From Rhynchopus sp. YZ270_cl-10 (Eukaryota > Euglenozoa > Diplonemea > Diplonemida > Diplonemidae): a stretch of 64,000 bases of DNA. Below the pieces are notes generated by a model that searched no databases, was not told where the DNA came from, and saw only the letters and a program-made list of their open reading frames with translations. Positions 1 to 9,540 of the stretch are shown piece after piece. The stretch spans positions 496,001 through 560,000 of the forward strand of contig OZ037875.1 in NCBI GenBank assembly GCA_964035575.1, in the 5' to 3' direction. The translations under genes were made by a program, and so were the position numbers. The number at the start of each line of letters is the position of its first letter. The first letter of the stretch is position 1.

Positions 1-252
1 TCAACACTTGAAGGCGAACAGGGTGTACAGGGAGAAACAGCACAAGAGGAAGAGATTGCACGACAGCAACTTGAGGTAGACGCAGATAAGCACCACGTGG
101 CAAAAATGAAACTAGCTCTGAACAGAGAGGCTTGCAACGCACTCCGAAGACTCCTTAAAATGGAAGACGAGGATGACGATATAATAATGAATGCAGCAAT
201 AGCTTCCATGGGTGTGATACTCTTCTTCCCCACCGTAAAACTTTGGTTTTGA
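1..252 (+). CDS. 3' end of a plus-strand gene, product unknown
   Basis: An open frame enters from the left edge in frame 1 and stops with TGA at 250-252, giving the last 83 residues of a protein. The visible part is acidic (many Glu and Asp, including a run near residue 55) and ends in a hydrophobic stretch, IASMGVILFFPTVKLWF. No family is recognised. The first 70 codons have balanced, coding-like composition and the AT-rich low-complexity DNA begins directly after the stop, which supports a real gene end. The last few codons could instead be read-through past a donor-like GGTGTG at about 210. The start and most of the protein lie outside the window. Confidence 0.5.
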   Translation, partial: STLEGEQGVQGETAQEEEIARQQLEVDADKHHVAKMKLALNREACNALRRLLKMEDEDDDIIMNAAIASMGVILFFPTVKLWF

Positions 253-1147
253 CATAATGTAATGGGGGGGAGAAGGCAAGGGGAAGGGGTGAAATATCAA
301 CTATTTTGACATTCGTCTTTTCTTCGACATCAAATAAGGAGGAAATGATAAGAACACTGCTGAGTTGTCGTTTTGTTTGCATGCGTGACTAAGAGGGGCT
401 AAGAGGGGAGGGTGAAGAAGAATCTCCACCCTTCTGATGCGGAGCAATATTGAGGGAGAGTGATAGTGCAGGACAACAACAACACCTTTTGTTGTGAAGT
501 GGGTTTGAAAATAAGTTCGAAAAAAAAAATGTACGAGTTGTGGTTTTTTGTTGCTGTGTTTTTTTTTTTCGCTTCAAAGACCGTAACACCTTTTGTTGTG
601 CAGGGGTTTTTTATTATAAACCATCTTCCATGCACACAGGATTACAGCTTCACATTTCTCTTCCATTTTCTTTTTCTCTCTCTCTCTCTCTCTCTCTTTT
701 GCTGCCATTCGTTAGCAACAAAAAAATACTAGAGAGAGGTAAATACGCAAAACAAACAAAATAAACAAAAATCACAGTTTGCGGGGTTGAAGATGGATAA
801 AGGACATCTTTCAACTTTTCGGGGAGGAAAAAAAAAAAACAAAAGCAAAAACAAAAAAGGTAGAGTTGAAATACAAAAGCCCTCTCGTGAACAGTGTACC
901 TTGGTACAATGACCGGGTGCACATTCTCTTACATCCATTTCGTGGTTTACATCAAAAAAAGACCTCACCTGGAAAGGAAGGAAAAAAATCAAGCAAATAA
1001 AGGGGATGAAACAGAAAATGGACGAGGTGACGGTATGGCCATAGCTTCTCTTTGACCATCCATTGCTTTATTACAGAACAGTCTTTTCACTTTTTTTATA
1101 AGCCCCCCCCCCCCCCCATACACCCTACAAAAACCCCCCATCCATTT
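253..1147. other. Intergenic, low complexity
   Basis: AT-rich DNA between two convergent genes. It holds homopolymer runs, a (TC)n microsatellite at about 675-697 and one copy of dispersed repeat family B at 864-948. No gene is visible; the open frames here are chance readings of simple sequence. Confidence 0.7.
864..948 (+). repeat. Dispersed short repeat, family B
   Basis: Shares TTGAAATACAAAAGCC, then CTCTCGTGAACAGTGTACC and GGTACAATGACCGG, then an ATCCATTTCGTGG end, with copies at 8359-8453, 23428-23530, 24292-24400, 29664-29760 and 52182-52256. The core GTACCTTGGTAC is a perfect palindrome. The copy is preceded by an A-rich leader. Confidence 0.75.
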
Positions 1148-2353
1148 TCACTCAACACCACTCTCCGTTTTATTCCAGTAGAGCGGACAGCATTCATCTT
1201 CGCGTACTTGACGGGCAATTTTGTCGCGTTTACGGTGGGTTATGATTGATTGGAGGTCGTCTGAACGGGAGGAAACTAGGTGCATTGATGGGGTAGCAAC
1301 GTTTTTACTTTTTGCGGGAATATTGATTACGTCCATGAGGACCACATGCTCCCGCGGGGGGCTCCCTGGAGCGAGCAGCTCCGACACCGAGCACACTGCG
1401 GTCTTTCCCAACCTCGTCGCCTCCCTCTCCTCTTCCACCAATGCCTTTAAGTTCCGCTTTAACCATGCTTTTGTAAGTTTTTCGACATCTCTCGATGAGG
1501 TTCCCTTGCCTAACAGAGGCGCGCCGGTTGATGATAATAGATCCCTCTGCTTGCTTTTAAATACTTTGCTTTCTTTCAGCTTCTTCTCCACGCAGGAGCG
1601 GTTTACAGAATATTCTAATGCGGCCGTAGGCAGAGGAGGTGCGTTGACGAGAACTGTTTGCGCGAGGAAGGCGGGGGTGCGGACGTCTTCGCGACCCCCT
1701 TTGAGGAAAGCGCGGGTCATGACCTGTTCGCGGTTTGTTTCTTCAGCGGGGGAGCGTTGTACGGTGCGCGGTCGGGTTTCTTTGTAGGGTGTCTTCTTGG
1801 GGTTGCTTTCAACGCGGTTGGAGACCATGTATGCGCCGGTTGCAACGTCGTCGACGGTGCCACCTCCAGGGTGTGGCATCCAGTGGATGCGGTTGTTGCC
1901 ACGTCCAGTGCTCTTTGCGAAACGAGGTGCAGGGCGGTATGCATTCGCAGGGACGTCTCTTTTGTCAGCTTTGCTGCGTCGTTTGCGGGTTTCGACAGAT
2001 TTTGTTTCTTCGCTTGGTACATTCAACTTTCTACCCACCAAAGGAAACTTAACGTGAGGTGCCCTTCGATGCGAGGAGGTGCATTCTATGTCTGGGTATA
2101 ACACCAGCTCAGTAGGGTTGGCTGGTGATGCAGTGTGCCGTTGTGCGATGGTTGGAGAAGGCGAGCGGGGTTTTACCTTATCCAGCTTCGTAATGTACTG
2201 CAGTGGTGGTCCCTCCCGGTGGTGCCCCCATTGCTCCCAGTCAACCCCGTTGTAGCCCCCCCTCGAACAGCCCTTGGAAAAGTTGATCACACCCTTGGTG
2301 TCGGTCCATGGTTTGTACCCCACCCAATTTGACAACTCCTCAGCATCGTTCAT
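1148..2353 (-). CDS. Hypothetical basic protein, 401 residues
   Basis: An intact frame of 401 codons. The start chosen is MNDAEELSNWVGYKPW at 2353. The in-frame extension upstream has the hydrophobic, Ser/Leu/Pro composition of translated pyrimidine-rich noncoding DNA, and a good 3' splice site (pyrimidine tract, then CACAAACAG) lies 2 bases before this ATG, so the upstream part is probably a 5' intron or leader. The protein is rich in Lys, Arg and Ser. It has an aromatic, Gly-rich N-terminus (WVGYKPWTDTKGVINF) and a central stretch NRIHWMPHPGGGTVDDV. The C-terminal half is helical and charged, with RDVEKLTKAWLKRNLKALVE. No domain is recognised. Mid-frame composition and the lack of stops in a GC-rich island support a real gene. 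A short coding first exon further upstream cannot be excluded. Confidence 0.72.
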   Translation of the reverse strand: MNDAEELSNWVGYKPWTDTKGVINFSKGCSRGGYNGVDWEQWGHHREGPPLQYITKLDKVKPRSPSPTIAQRHTASPANPTELVLYPDIECTSSHRRAPHVKFPLVGRKLNVPSEETKSVETRKRRSKADKRDVPANAYRPAPRFAKSTGRGNNRIHWMPHPGGGTVDDVATGAYMVSNRVESNPKKTPYKETRPRTVQRSPAEETNREQVMTRAFLKGGREDVRTPAFLAQTVLVNAPPLPTAALEYSVNRSCVEKKLKESKVFKSKQRDLLSSTGAPLLGKGTSSRDVEKLTKAWLKRNLKALVEEEREATRLGKTAVCSVSELLAPGSPPREHVVLMDVINIPAKSKNVATPSMHLVSSRSDDLQSIITHRKRDKIARQVREDECCPLYWNKTESGVE

Positions 2354-2900
2354 TCCTGTTTGTGGAGTATGAAGGAGGGGGGAGGGAGGGAGGTGGAGGA
2401 TTGTGAGGAGACGAAAAGTGGATAAAAAAAAATGTGCAAAGTGAATACAAGACTCTGGAAACATTGTGCGGCGTGACAAAAACTTGAGCGACGAAGCGAA
2501 GTGCTCGAGTACGGTGGGGGTTTGATAGGAGCATCGGTCCGAAAGGGCACATCTTGCCACGGTTAATGGGACGACCGGAAGCAACAAGACGAACCCGCGT
2601 TCCACTAAACGTTACCGCTGTTTCTGCTGGCATTGAGAACAACACGCACAACAACTTGCACTCGCACACATGCATATATCTTGTTGCAAATATGTACGCA
2701 GAGGTTTTTGCCACCTGCAGAAGAGAACACCTCATTTGGACAAAAGTTGGAAATGAACAACGCGCATACGACCCTGTCGACACTACCAGCTTCAGACAAA
2801 AGAGCTTTCTATATAAAACTGAATAAACGGGAGGGAGGTGGGAATCTTGACACACACGGATACAGAGAGAACATGAACAAAAAGTATTTTTTTTTTTGGT

Positions 2901-2938
2901 CGAGATGGATCAAGCCTCTCGTGCTCAGTCCACCTGAC
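2901..2938 (+). repeat. Dispersed short repeat, family C
   Basis: Diverged copy reading GATGGATCAAGCCTCTCGTG and CTCAGTCCACC. See the better copy at 3211-3258. Confidence 0.55.
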
Positions 2939-3210
2939 AAAACAAATACGGGGAAAGCTGAAGGAATTAACATTCTTTACAAAAGAATGCTGGTTAGAAA
3001 CGGGTGAAGGAGGGGATATTAAATGTGGGAATGGGGGGGAGAGAAATGGGTAAGAAGGGTGGACTTCGCACAAAATGAGTCCACAAAAAAAACAAAAAAT
3101 AACAAAGAAAGCTTCGACCAATGTACCACACATTAACCAAATAACCCTGCCTTTTGCCAGCTGTCAGGGGGGGTTTTTTTTTTTTGTGGTCACAGAATAA
3201 AAAGAAAGAA

Positions 3211-3258
3211 AAGTTTATAAGATGATCCTAAGCCTCTCATGCTTAGTCACCTTAAAAG
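3211..3258 (+). repeat. Dispersed short repeat, family C (good copy)
   Basis: Reads AAGTTTATAAGATGATCC, then TAAGCCTCTCATGCTTAGTC, then ACCTTAAAAG. The core CTAAGC/GCTTAG forms a 6-bp stem around a 7-base loop. Other copies are at 2901-2938, 5827-5870, 23833-23874, 36880-36927, 51620-51663 and 60553-60597. Nothing in it codes for protein. Confidence 0.75.
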
Positions 3259-4269
3259 AAAAGCCTTGTCAGATGAATGTGCCTCTCTGTGCACACACAT
3301 CTTTACCACTATCGTGATCATGCGGAAATGACGCTGTATTTGCAATTAGGCGCTTTGTTGCAATGAGGCTGTACTGTATAGTTCGGAGTGATGTCGTCGT
3401 CCTATCTGCTTGTATTACGGGTTAAGGCACGGTATATCCGCCTCTTAAGCATATGTGCAGCATAGTGAGGCCAGGTGAATACCAGCCCCGGTTGCCAATC
3501 AGCCAATCAGTGCAAGAGCGCCAATGGAGCAGAGGCTCCTTGTATAGGAGATGAAGAAAGAGCAGTTGAAAGTGGCAAAACGCCAACATAAATAGTTAGA
3601 TACAAAAGCTTCCACGTTTGTATGTCTCACGTGCACACACGTCTTAGGAATTGTAATGAAATTCCTTCTGTAACGATTTACGCACATCGAAGGTTGGTAT
3701 GAGACTCTCGGTGTTAGCCACAAAAAAAAAACCCTTCCCCTACATTGGCCGTAAAAATTAAGTCTAAATACAAAAAAGTAGGGGGGGGCACCGAGGTTGG
3801 TGGGCACAAAACATTAAGGTAAGGACGCGCTGTCTAGAGGCTCAATCCTTGGTGGGTAACGAGGTTTACTCATATTGGCCGTTCTGTACACAATGTCGCA
3901 CGAAGCCTTTTGGACAACGATGCCGAACCTCTTTATTCCTTTTTTGACAAAAAGGCACGGTCCAAGTGAAAAGTAACCAAACCATATCACAACGAAAACT
4001 TTATGAACACGCCGTGCACATCTGAGCACAACACCTTCCTCGGGTTCAAATAAGGGAAACACCAGGCTGCTTGCAGTGGAGGGAAAGCAAAAGGTGCACA
4101 GATAAATGCGGCTCTCGTTGCACACACACACGCACACCCTAGAACAGCTGGTGAGACGACCCCACGTCCCACAGCTGCTTCGTCTAAAACCCCACAATTA
4201 GTTTCATATACTTTCCAATCTAAGAATTACCGGGGTGAGTTATTTATGCTTATTCTAGTTGTCTTTAAA

Positions 4270-4318
4270 GTGAATTTGATGGTGCAACACGCCTCTAGGA
4301 CGCAGGCACTGGCACTAC
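4270..4318 (+). repeat. Dispersed short repeat, family A (partial)
   Basis: Reads TGAATTTGATGGTGCAACAC, then GCCTCTAGGACGCAGGCACT. It matches the family A form in the calmodulin intron at 8220-8287. Confidence 0.7.
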
Positions 4319-4462
4319 TTTAAAAAAAAGAAAAGGGTTTGACAAACGGAGACGGGCGCACCAGGTTCTCCACTTGGGCTATCGAACTGCGTGGGGTGGG
4401 GGGGAGGGAATTGAAGGCACTTCACCTGATAGTATTCACACGGGGGAGGGGAAAAAGAGAAA

Positions 4463-4500
4463 ATTGAAAGTGCAAACGCCTCACCGAACATCGGCGGACG
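4463..4500 (+). repeat. Dispersed short repeat, family A (partial)
   Basis: Reads TTGAAAGTGCAAACGCCTC, then ACCGAACATCGGCGGACG. It matches the start of the long family A copy at 5098-5213. Confidence 0.7.
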
Positions 4501-4771
4501 ATCCATAAATAATGGGAAATCTTAAGATCACTGTGCCTCCCGTGCACAACATCTTTTAAAAGACAAGCTGTGTTTGCTTGGGGCTAGATTCGGTGACAGA
4601 GTAAAAAGTACGGATGTTTTTATTTATTTATGACAAACTATGAAAGCAAGCAACTGAGACGTAACGAAAGCAAGACAAAGACTTAAGAGGGGGAATCATA
4701 CAAAACACTCTGAGCTGCGCTTCAGTTCGCGTGTGCTCTCAAAAAAGAAAAATAAAAAGTATCGCGGACAC

Positions 4772-4871
4772 ACGGGTTGCCTGCGATCGTTTACGATCTC
4801 ACTTTACTCGTAGTACGGGAAAAAAAGAGGTACAATCGTAAAATATCGTACTACAATCGTAGGCAACCTGT
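4772..4871. mobile_element. Miniature inverted-repeat element, about 100 bp
   Basis: The ends are inverted copies: ACGGGTTGCCTGCGATCG on the left, and the complement of TACAGGTTGCCTACGATTG on the right. Between them lie further palindromic pieces built on CGATCGTTTACGAT and TACAATCGTA. There is no coding capacity. The size and near-full palindromy fit a MITE. No target-site duplication is obvious by eye. Confidence 0.6.
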
Positions 4872-5097
4872 ACGGACATACTTTCCCTTTTGAACGCTAT
4901 TCCGTTAGTGACAAAAGCAGAGTTAAAAAAAATACACCCCTTCCCGCATAACAGATACCTTCCCCTTCATCTTACTCAGAAGAAGGGGAGGTACACCAGC
5001 GGTCGGGAGCATGCAACACACACACCTCACTTTGCTGTCCCGAACGAGCGGAAGGAAGACACCACGCCAGAACAAAAAAGGGGGGGGGGGGGAGAAA

Positions 5098-5213
5098 GTT
5101 GAAAGTGCAAAACGCCTCACCGTACATCGGCGGACGCAGAAGGGGGCACTGCTTCTCTCCACGGGTTATCGAACCCCCCAGAGAACACTTCATTTGGCAT
5201 GCACACGGTTACC
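5098..5213 (+). repeat. Dispersed short repeat, family A (long form)
   Basis: About 115 bp running from GTTGAAAGTGCAAAACGCCT through a B-box-like GGGTTATCGAACCC (GGGTTCGATAACCC on the minus strand) to TTTGGCATGCACAC. A copy missing about 18 bases lies at 50800-50904. The box resembles a tRNA internal promoter B box with an extra base, so a tRNA-derived SINE is possible. No A box is convincing. Confidence 0.75.
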
Positions 5214-5826
5214 ACGTGGGAGATTGTCGGCACATAAAAAGCATCATGCCAGAACAAATTTAAAAAAAGGGTTTGAAATATGATCACCCCCCTACGCAGC
5301 TTATTAGTCCACCCGCCCCATTCTGGATCATGAAGAGCTGCCTGGATGCAGCTACATTATATCAGGAGGGGTTTTTTTTCTTACTAGCCCACGACATTTT
5401 TGAAGTTTCGAGAGAGGGTGGCACGCTGCCCCCCTTCGATAAGAGCTTTTAGGCTGGCTGTGGGGAGTACAGAGTTCGCAGAGACCACTCATGCGGCGGG
5501 ACAGGTTTGTTTCATCCTGGAGGGAGTGCGGGGTGTGCAGGGAAGGCTGTCGTGGATGTTGTGAAGACGTTTGCCAGCATTTTTCCTCTGTTGACTGCAT
5601 CTGATTGGCGTGCAGAGATTGGCGAGGCGGGGAACGCTTATGGGCAGCCGGGGGGTGGTTCCGCTCTTGGATTTTTACTTTTTTTGTCAACATTTCCAGA
5701 GAAGCTTTTTCCGTTTGCTTTCCCTTATCCCGAAGTTATGTTCCATCTGCGCTATGCACACCCCACCTGGCTCAGGGTCCAGCACGAATATGGGAATGTC
5801 CTCTACCTGTAAGAAAAAGAAAAGAA

Positions 5827-5870
5827 AAGTTTATAAGATGACCCTAAGCCTAGCATCTCTGTGCGTAAGG
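5827..5870 (+). repeat. Dispersed short repeat, family C
   Basis: Reads AAAGTTTATAAGATGACCC, then TAAGCCTAGCATCTCTGTGC. It matches 3211-3258 over the first 25 bases, then diverges. Confidence 0.65.
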
Positions 5871-6126
5871 AGAGTTGAGGAAAGTAATCTAATTAATCTA
5901 AGTAAGGAAAGTAAAAATGGGGCGTTTTTTTTTTTAGAAGCGTTCGCCCCCCCACAAAACCCCCCCTACCTTCACCCTTATTAGTTGTCCGAGAAGCTCC
6001 CACCATTGCCTCATCAACAATGGGTTTTTTTACCTCCTCAAATAATACCTAAAAAAAAAATGCGTTGATATGAAAGGACCACCTCATCCCTCTGGTCTGG
6101 CATATGCTTTAGATTGAGTTATACTA

Positions 6127-6226
6127 CAGTTGGACAAGAAATATTGGCGACCAAAAAAGTTGCCAATTGCAAGAAAACCCCCAAAATCTGCCAATATTAT
6201 TTGGTCGCCAAGTTTCTTGTCCACTG
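6127..6226. mobile_element. Tc1/mariner-type MITE, 100 bp
   Basis: The left end CAGTTGGACAAGAAA and GGCGACCAAA is mirrored at the right end (TTGGTCGCCA, then TTTCTTGTCCACTG). The element is flanked by TA on both sides (6125-6126 and 6227-6228), the target duplication of Tc1/mariner elements, and its ends start with CAGT as many of that superfamily do. It carries no transposase, so it is non-autonomous. Confidence 0.75.
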
Positions 6227-6447
6227 TATATAAGAGAAGTTGAAAATGCACGCCTCACTGAATGATATCATAAGGCCCCGGTACTACATTGTCATCTTTG
6301 CCACGAAATGACACAAAAAAAGGAATCTCTTTCTATTGCCCATTTCTTCTTAGAAAGAAACGATTTGCATTTCGGGTTTTTTGCGATTTTTGTTCCAGAA
6401 AAGTACCCCCTGATCATCCCTATTCTATTTCATTATTTTGATAAAAT

Positions 6448-7077
6448 TTATACCTCAAGGTGCAGTCGCTTCCATCCGTCCATCCAACAGGTCATTGCGG
6501 AGACAGCGAACTCTGCTGGAATTGAGATATTTTTGCTGTCGAGGTTGAGTGACACAAAGTCGCGATACCCTGAGCCCGCAGACTGCGAGGGGTCTGCCGT
6601 GACTGTCCATTCTGCGACCACTTTGGGCTCCGCGTCTTCACTCAGCTTCATTTGCTGGAGACGAATCTGCGGCGTGAAGACCGAAACGCACGACGCGTAG
6701 AACGGCGGGGCACCATACCCCAGCCTCCGACGGTAGTCCATAAACGACGTTACCATCAAACAGTTCTGCAACACCGCACGCCCGAGACTGTCCGACACCC
6801 CTTTCCTATTTGCTATATAACACAACGTAACAAGCATGCGACGCTGCTCTGGAGCCAACGCAATATATTCATAAGCAAACCGATAGCAGTCCCCTTGCCC
6901 CTTCACAAGCACTTCCATATACAAATCCAGCTTGCTTGGCGGTCCAGGAATAGTCCTGTACTCCGCCTTCGCATGGTTGTCAACCAAGAAGCAGTCCTCA
7001 TCCCGCGAATCATGGCAGTCCTGGTCAAAGAAGATATCCCCCGCAACTCCTCGCTCAGCACTATGTAAAATCCCCAT
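6448..7077 (-). CDS. Hypothetical protein, 209 residues
   Basis: A complete frame in a GC-rich island, starting MGILHSAERGVAGDIFFDQD. The N-terminal third is acidic (CHDSRDEDCFLVDN). The middle is probably helical, with CYRFAYEYIALAPEQRRML and VTLCYIANRKGVSDSLGR. The C-terminal half looks beta-rich (ASCVSVFTPQIRLQQMKL, KVVAEWTVTADPSQ). No family is recognised. A 3' splice-like TTAAGCAG lies 5 bases before the ATG, after a pyrimidine-rich tract, so there may be an upstream exon and the true N-terminus may be longer. The next gene on this strand is calmodulin, about 0.9 kb upstream. Confidence 0.68.
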   Translation of the reverse strand: MGILHSAERGVAGDIFFDQDCHDSRDEDCFLVDNHAKAEYRTIPGPPSKLDLYMEVLVKGQGDCYRFAYEYIALAPEQRRMLVTLCYIANRKGVSDSLGRAVLQNCLMVTSFMDYRRRLGYGAPPFYASCVSVFTPQIRLQQMKLSEDAEPKVVAEWTVTADPSQSAGSGYRDFVSLNLDSKNISIPAEFAVSAMTCWMDGWKRLHLEV

Positions 7078-8013
7078 CAGCCCTGCTTAAGGCTGAAGGG
7101 TGTCTATTCAGTACAATACTGCAATGTGTGGGGGGGGGGGGAGGGAAGAGGAGGAGGAGGGGGTAGGGGGGGAGGAGAGAGGAGTGTTCTGTGGAATGGG
7201 CGCTTTGCTGATTGGGATGGGTTTGTAAGAGAAGAAGAAGATGTGTGCGGGAGGGGGGGAATCCGAGAGGGGATGGTTGAGGAGAAAAGGGGGGATTTTT
7301 TTTTTTTTTTTTTCGTCTTTGCTTTTTTTTTCTCATCTCTTATTCGTCTCTTTTTCATGCAAAAAAACTAAACTGGAAAAAAAAAAAAACTTTTTTTTGG
7401 TTTCACAAAAACCTGGAGGAGAAAAAAAAAAAAAAAGTGGACTGAGTGAAAACCACGAAAAGGTTGACCACAAATATCCATCTTTGGATACCTGAAAAAA
7501 AACAACCAGAACAACTGTGCAAAAGGTGGGCAGACTGTCAAGACGGACGCCAACACCTTTAAACGCACGAACACCTGCGGGTATCCTTTTTCCTTTTTTT
7601 TTTTTTTTTTGAAAAATTCCTCCCGCGGACTTCGTACTATAAAAACCAACTTGTCTACCTACCCCTATCTCCCCTGTTATTAAAAGCAAAAATTTGTACA
7701 AAAAAAAAAAACCCCCAGAAAGAAAAAAAAACCCCCCTTGAGGGCAGTTGCGGGAGGCAAGTCAAAAAAAGTAAAAAAAACTATTTATTTGGGGTCAGTC
7801 CTCTCCAATCCATATGTTGTCCGTCACAGTAACCATTTCTCAGGTTTTGTGCAGGGTGTAAGAATGGAGTTTGTGTTTTTTTTTTTTGCTTTATTTTAGA
7901 TCTCAAGGATACAATAATGCACACACTATTTTTTAAAAAAAATTGGGTCCGCTTTGCTCTGCCCTCGTCTTCTCGGGGTTTCTTTTTCTTTTTCTGGAAA
8001 CCACACAACGTGC
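7078..8013. other. Intergenic, homopolymer-rich
   Basis: Between an unknown gene and the calmodulin 3' end. It contains long A, T and G runs (for example 7127-7180 and 7286-7440) and nothing else recognisable. Frames that open here are translated homopolymers. Confidence 0.75.
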
Positions 8014-9167
8014 CTACTTGGACATCATCATCTTCACGAACTCCTCGTAGTTGATCTGGCCGTCTCCGTCAACGTCCGCCTCACGGATCATCTCATCAAC
8101 CTCCTCGTCAGTCAGCTTCTCTCCAAGGTTCGTCATCACGTGACGGAGCTCTGCTGCGGAGATGAAGCCCTGCAGGTGTGGTGTGGTGTGGTGTGGTGCT
8201 GCAGCCTATTAGCACAAAAGTGAAGTTGATAGTGCAAAACGCCTCTGGGACGCAGGCACTGACACTCCGCGGGGTTATCGAACCCCACAAAAAGAAAGCA
8301 CCACAGCACAAAGAACAGGGTTCATCTACGCAAGACAACATGCTGGGGGTGATAGTTGACTTGAAATACAAAAGCCCTCTCATGAACAGTGTACCTTGGG
8401 TACAATGACCGGGTGGACCCCCCCCCCAGTCCTACAATCCATTTTGTGGTACAGATCTAATATATCTAAGCAAAGTGATAACGTGCTGGCACTTCTCAGA
8501 GGCCCCTCCTAACCAAGCCAGAGTGCAGCAGTGTTGACTATCAAATTAGTGCGGTAGTTGAAAAATGGGATAAGGACAGTCTAGTTTAAGTATTAAAACA
8601 TTTTGGGCCCATACTGTCCAAAAGCCAGTGGGCTAGACTGTCCTTATCCCTTGAAAAATATCAGTGGTGTTCAGATTCATGATCTGCCTTCAATAGAGCT
8701 CGACGTAGTAAGTAGGGTAAAGAAAAAGCCCGCAAAGGGAAAACAAAGGAGTAATGTTCGTTGATACTGTTGCAACCAACACCTCAGTGTGCAGCAAAAG
8801 TACTCAAGGGCAGAGGGAAATAGGGGCAGCTGAGAAGTGGAAGTAGAAAAATGAAGTCTGTGTGTCAACATACGTTTCCGTCCTTGTCGAACACACGGAA
8901 GGCCTCCTTGATCTCCTCCTCAGTGTCGGTGTCGTGCATCTTGCGCGACATCAGTGTCAGGAACTCGGGGAAGTCAATCGAGCCAGACCCGTCCTGGTCG
9001 ACCTCGTTGATCATGTCCTGCAGCTCCGCCTCCGTGGGGTTCTGTCCCAGGGAGCGCATCACGGTGCCAAGCTCCTTCGTGGTGATGGTGCCGTCACCGT
9101 CCTTGTCGAACAGGGAGAACGCCTCCTTGAACTCCGCAATCTGCTCGTGGGTCATCTGGTCGGCCAT
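8014..9167 (-). CDS. Calmodulin, two exons (9167-8874 and 8169-8014)
   Basis: Exon 1 encodes residues 1-98 and exon 2 residues 99-149. Joined in phase 0, they give a full calmodulin of the usual 149 residues. Four EF-hand loops are intact: [12 protein letters not shown] (21-32), [12 protein letters not shown] (57-68), DKDGNGFISAAE (94-105) and [12 protein letters not shown] (130-141). All have the Asp, Gly and Glu ligand positions, so four Ca2+ should bind. The protein is the cytosolic Ca2+ sensor that activates kinases, phosphatases and cytoskeletal partners. The intron (8170-8873) splits the third loop after Asn98; its donor is GTATGT and its acceptor CTGCAG follows a GTGTG simple repeat. 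It contains one family A repeat, one family B repeat and a MITE. The 5' flank, 46 bases before the ATG, is a long hexanucleotide array. Confidence 0.98.
8220..8287 (+). repeat. Dispersed short repeat, family A, in the calmodulin intron
   Basis: Reads GTGAAGTTGATAGTGCAAAA, then CGCCTCTGGGACGCAGGCAC, then a B-box-like CGGGGTTATCGAACCCC. Close copies without the last part are at 37020-37063 and 50249-50280. Confidence 0.75.
8359..8453 (+). repeat. Dispersed short repeat, family B, in the calmodulin intron
   Basis: Matches 864-948 through TTGAAATACAAAAGCCCTCT, AACAGTGTACCTTGG and ATCCATTTTGTGG. It lies about 70 bp from a family A copy; the same A-then-B order recurs at 23391-23530. Confidence 0.75.
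8568..8651. mobile_element. MITE in the calmodulin intron, 84 bp
   Basis: GGGATAAGGACAGTCTAG at the left end is repeated as its exact complement CTAGACTGTCCTTATCCC at the right end. The middle is 48 bp of non-coding DNA with a further partial palindrome. The perfect 18-bp ends suggest recent insertion. Confidence 0.7.
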
Positions 9168-9213
9168 TGTGGTGTGTTAAGAAGAATGTAACTTAGCGTC
9201 TGTGGGGTGGTGT

Positions 9214-9412
9214 GAACAGGAACAGGAACAGGAACAGGAACAGGAACAGGAACAGGAACAGGAACAGGAACAGGAACAGGAACAGGAACAGGAACAGGAA
9301 CAGGAACAGGAACAGGAACAGGAACAGGAACAGGAACAGGAACAGGAACAGGAACAGGAACAGGAACAGGAACAGGAACAGGAACAGGAACAGGAACAGG
9401 AACAGGAACAGG
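9214..9412. repeat. Hexanucleotide array (GAACAG)n, about 33 copies
   Basis: 199 bp of uninterrupted six-base repeat between calmodulin and the next gene, starting 46 bases upstream of the calmodulin ATG. On the calmodulin sense strand it reads (CTGTTC)n. Because the unit is six bases every frame is open, giving alternating-dipeptide frames that have no reason to be genes. It should be highly variable in length between strains. Confidence 0.95.
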
Positions 9413-9540
9413 TTCTTCGCTTCTTCACTTCGAAAGCGGTAAGGACACACGCTTCGTGAGATACGTCTTCCTCTTGCTACCAACCCTGAGATGACAACAC
9501 ACAACAAGAACGGGGTGACATAGCTTTGTTTATTCTAAAA

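Larger units (their letters stand above)
2354..6447. other. 4.1 kb gene-poor AT-rich stretch with repeats
   Basis: No supported gene. The stretch holds family C repeats (2901-2938, 3211-3258, 5827-5870), family A repeats (4270-4318, 4463-4500, 5098-5213) and two miniature inverted-repeat elements (4772-4871, 6127-6226). At 5400-5700 there is a locally GC-rich patch open on both strands, which could be a stray exon or a gene remnant; nothing in it is recognised. Confidence 0.6.

Noticed and set aside
3814-4197. 127-codon minus-strand frame
   Set aside because: It has mixed low-complexity composition with repeated Cys-Val from a CA/TG run, and no family.
5098-5213. tRNA gene suggested by GGTTCGATAACC
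   Set aside because: The T-loop would have an extra base, there is no paired acceptor stem and no convincing A box; copies are dispersed, so it is treated as a repeat.
7104-7371. Lys- and Ser-rich frames at 7.1-7.4 kb
   Set aside because: They are direct translations of G and T runs.
9214-9412. CRISPR-like regular repeat
   Set aside because: There are no spacers; it is a continuous six-base tandem array in a eukaryote.
9177-9507. Long alternating-dipeptide open frames (Gln-Glu, Asn-Arg, Phe-Leu, Cys-Ser) over the hexanucleotide array
   Set aside because: A six-base repeat without stops is open in all frames on both strands; composition and position show it to be simple sequence.
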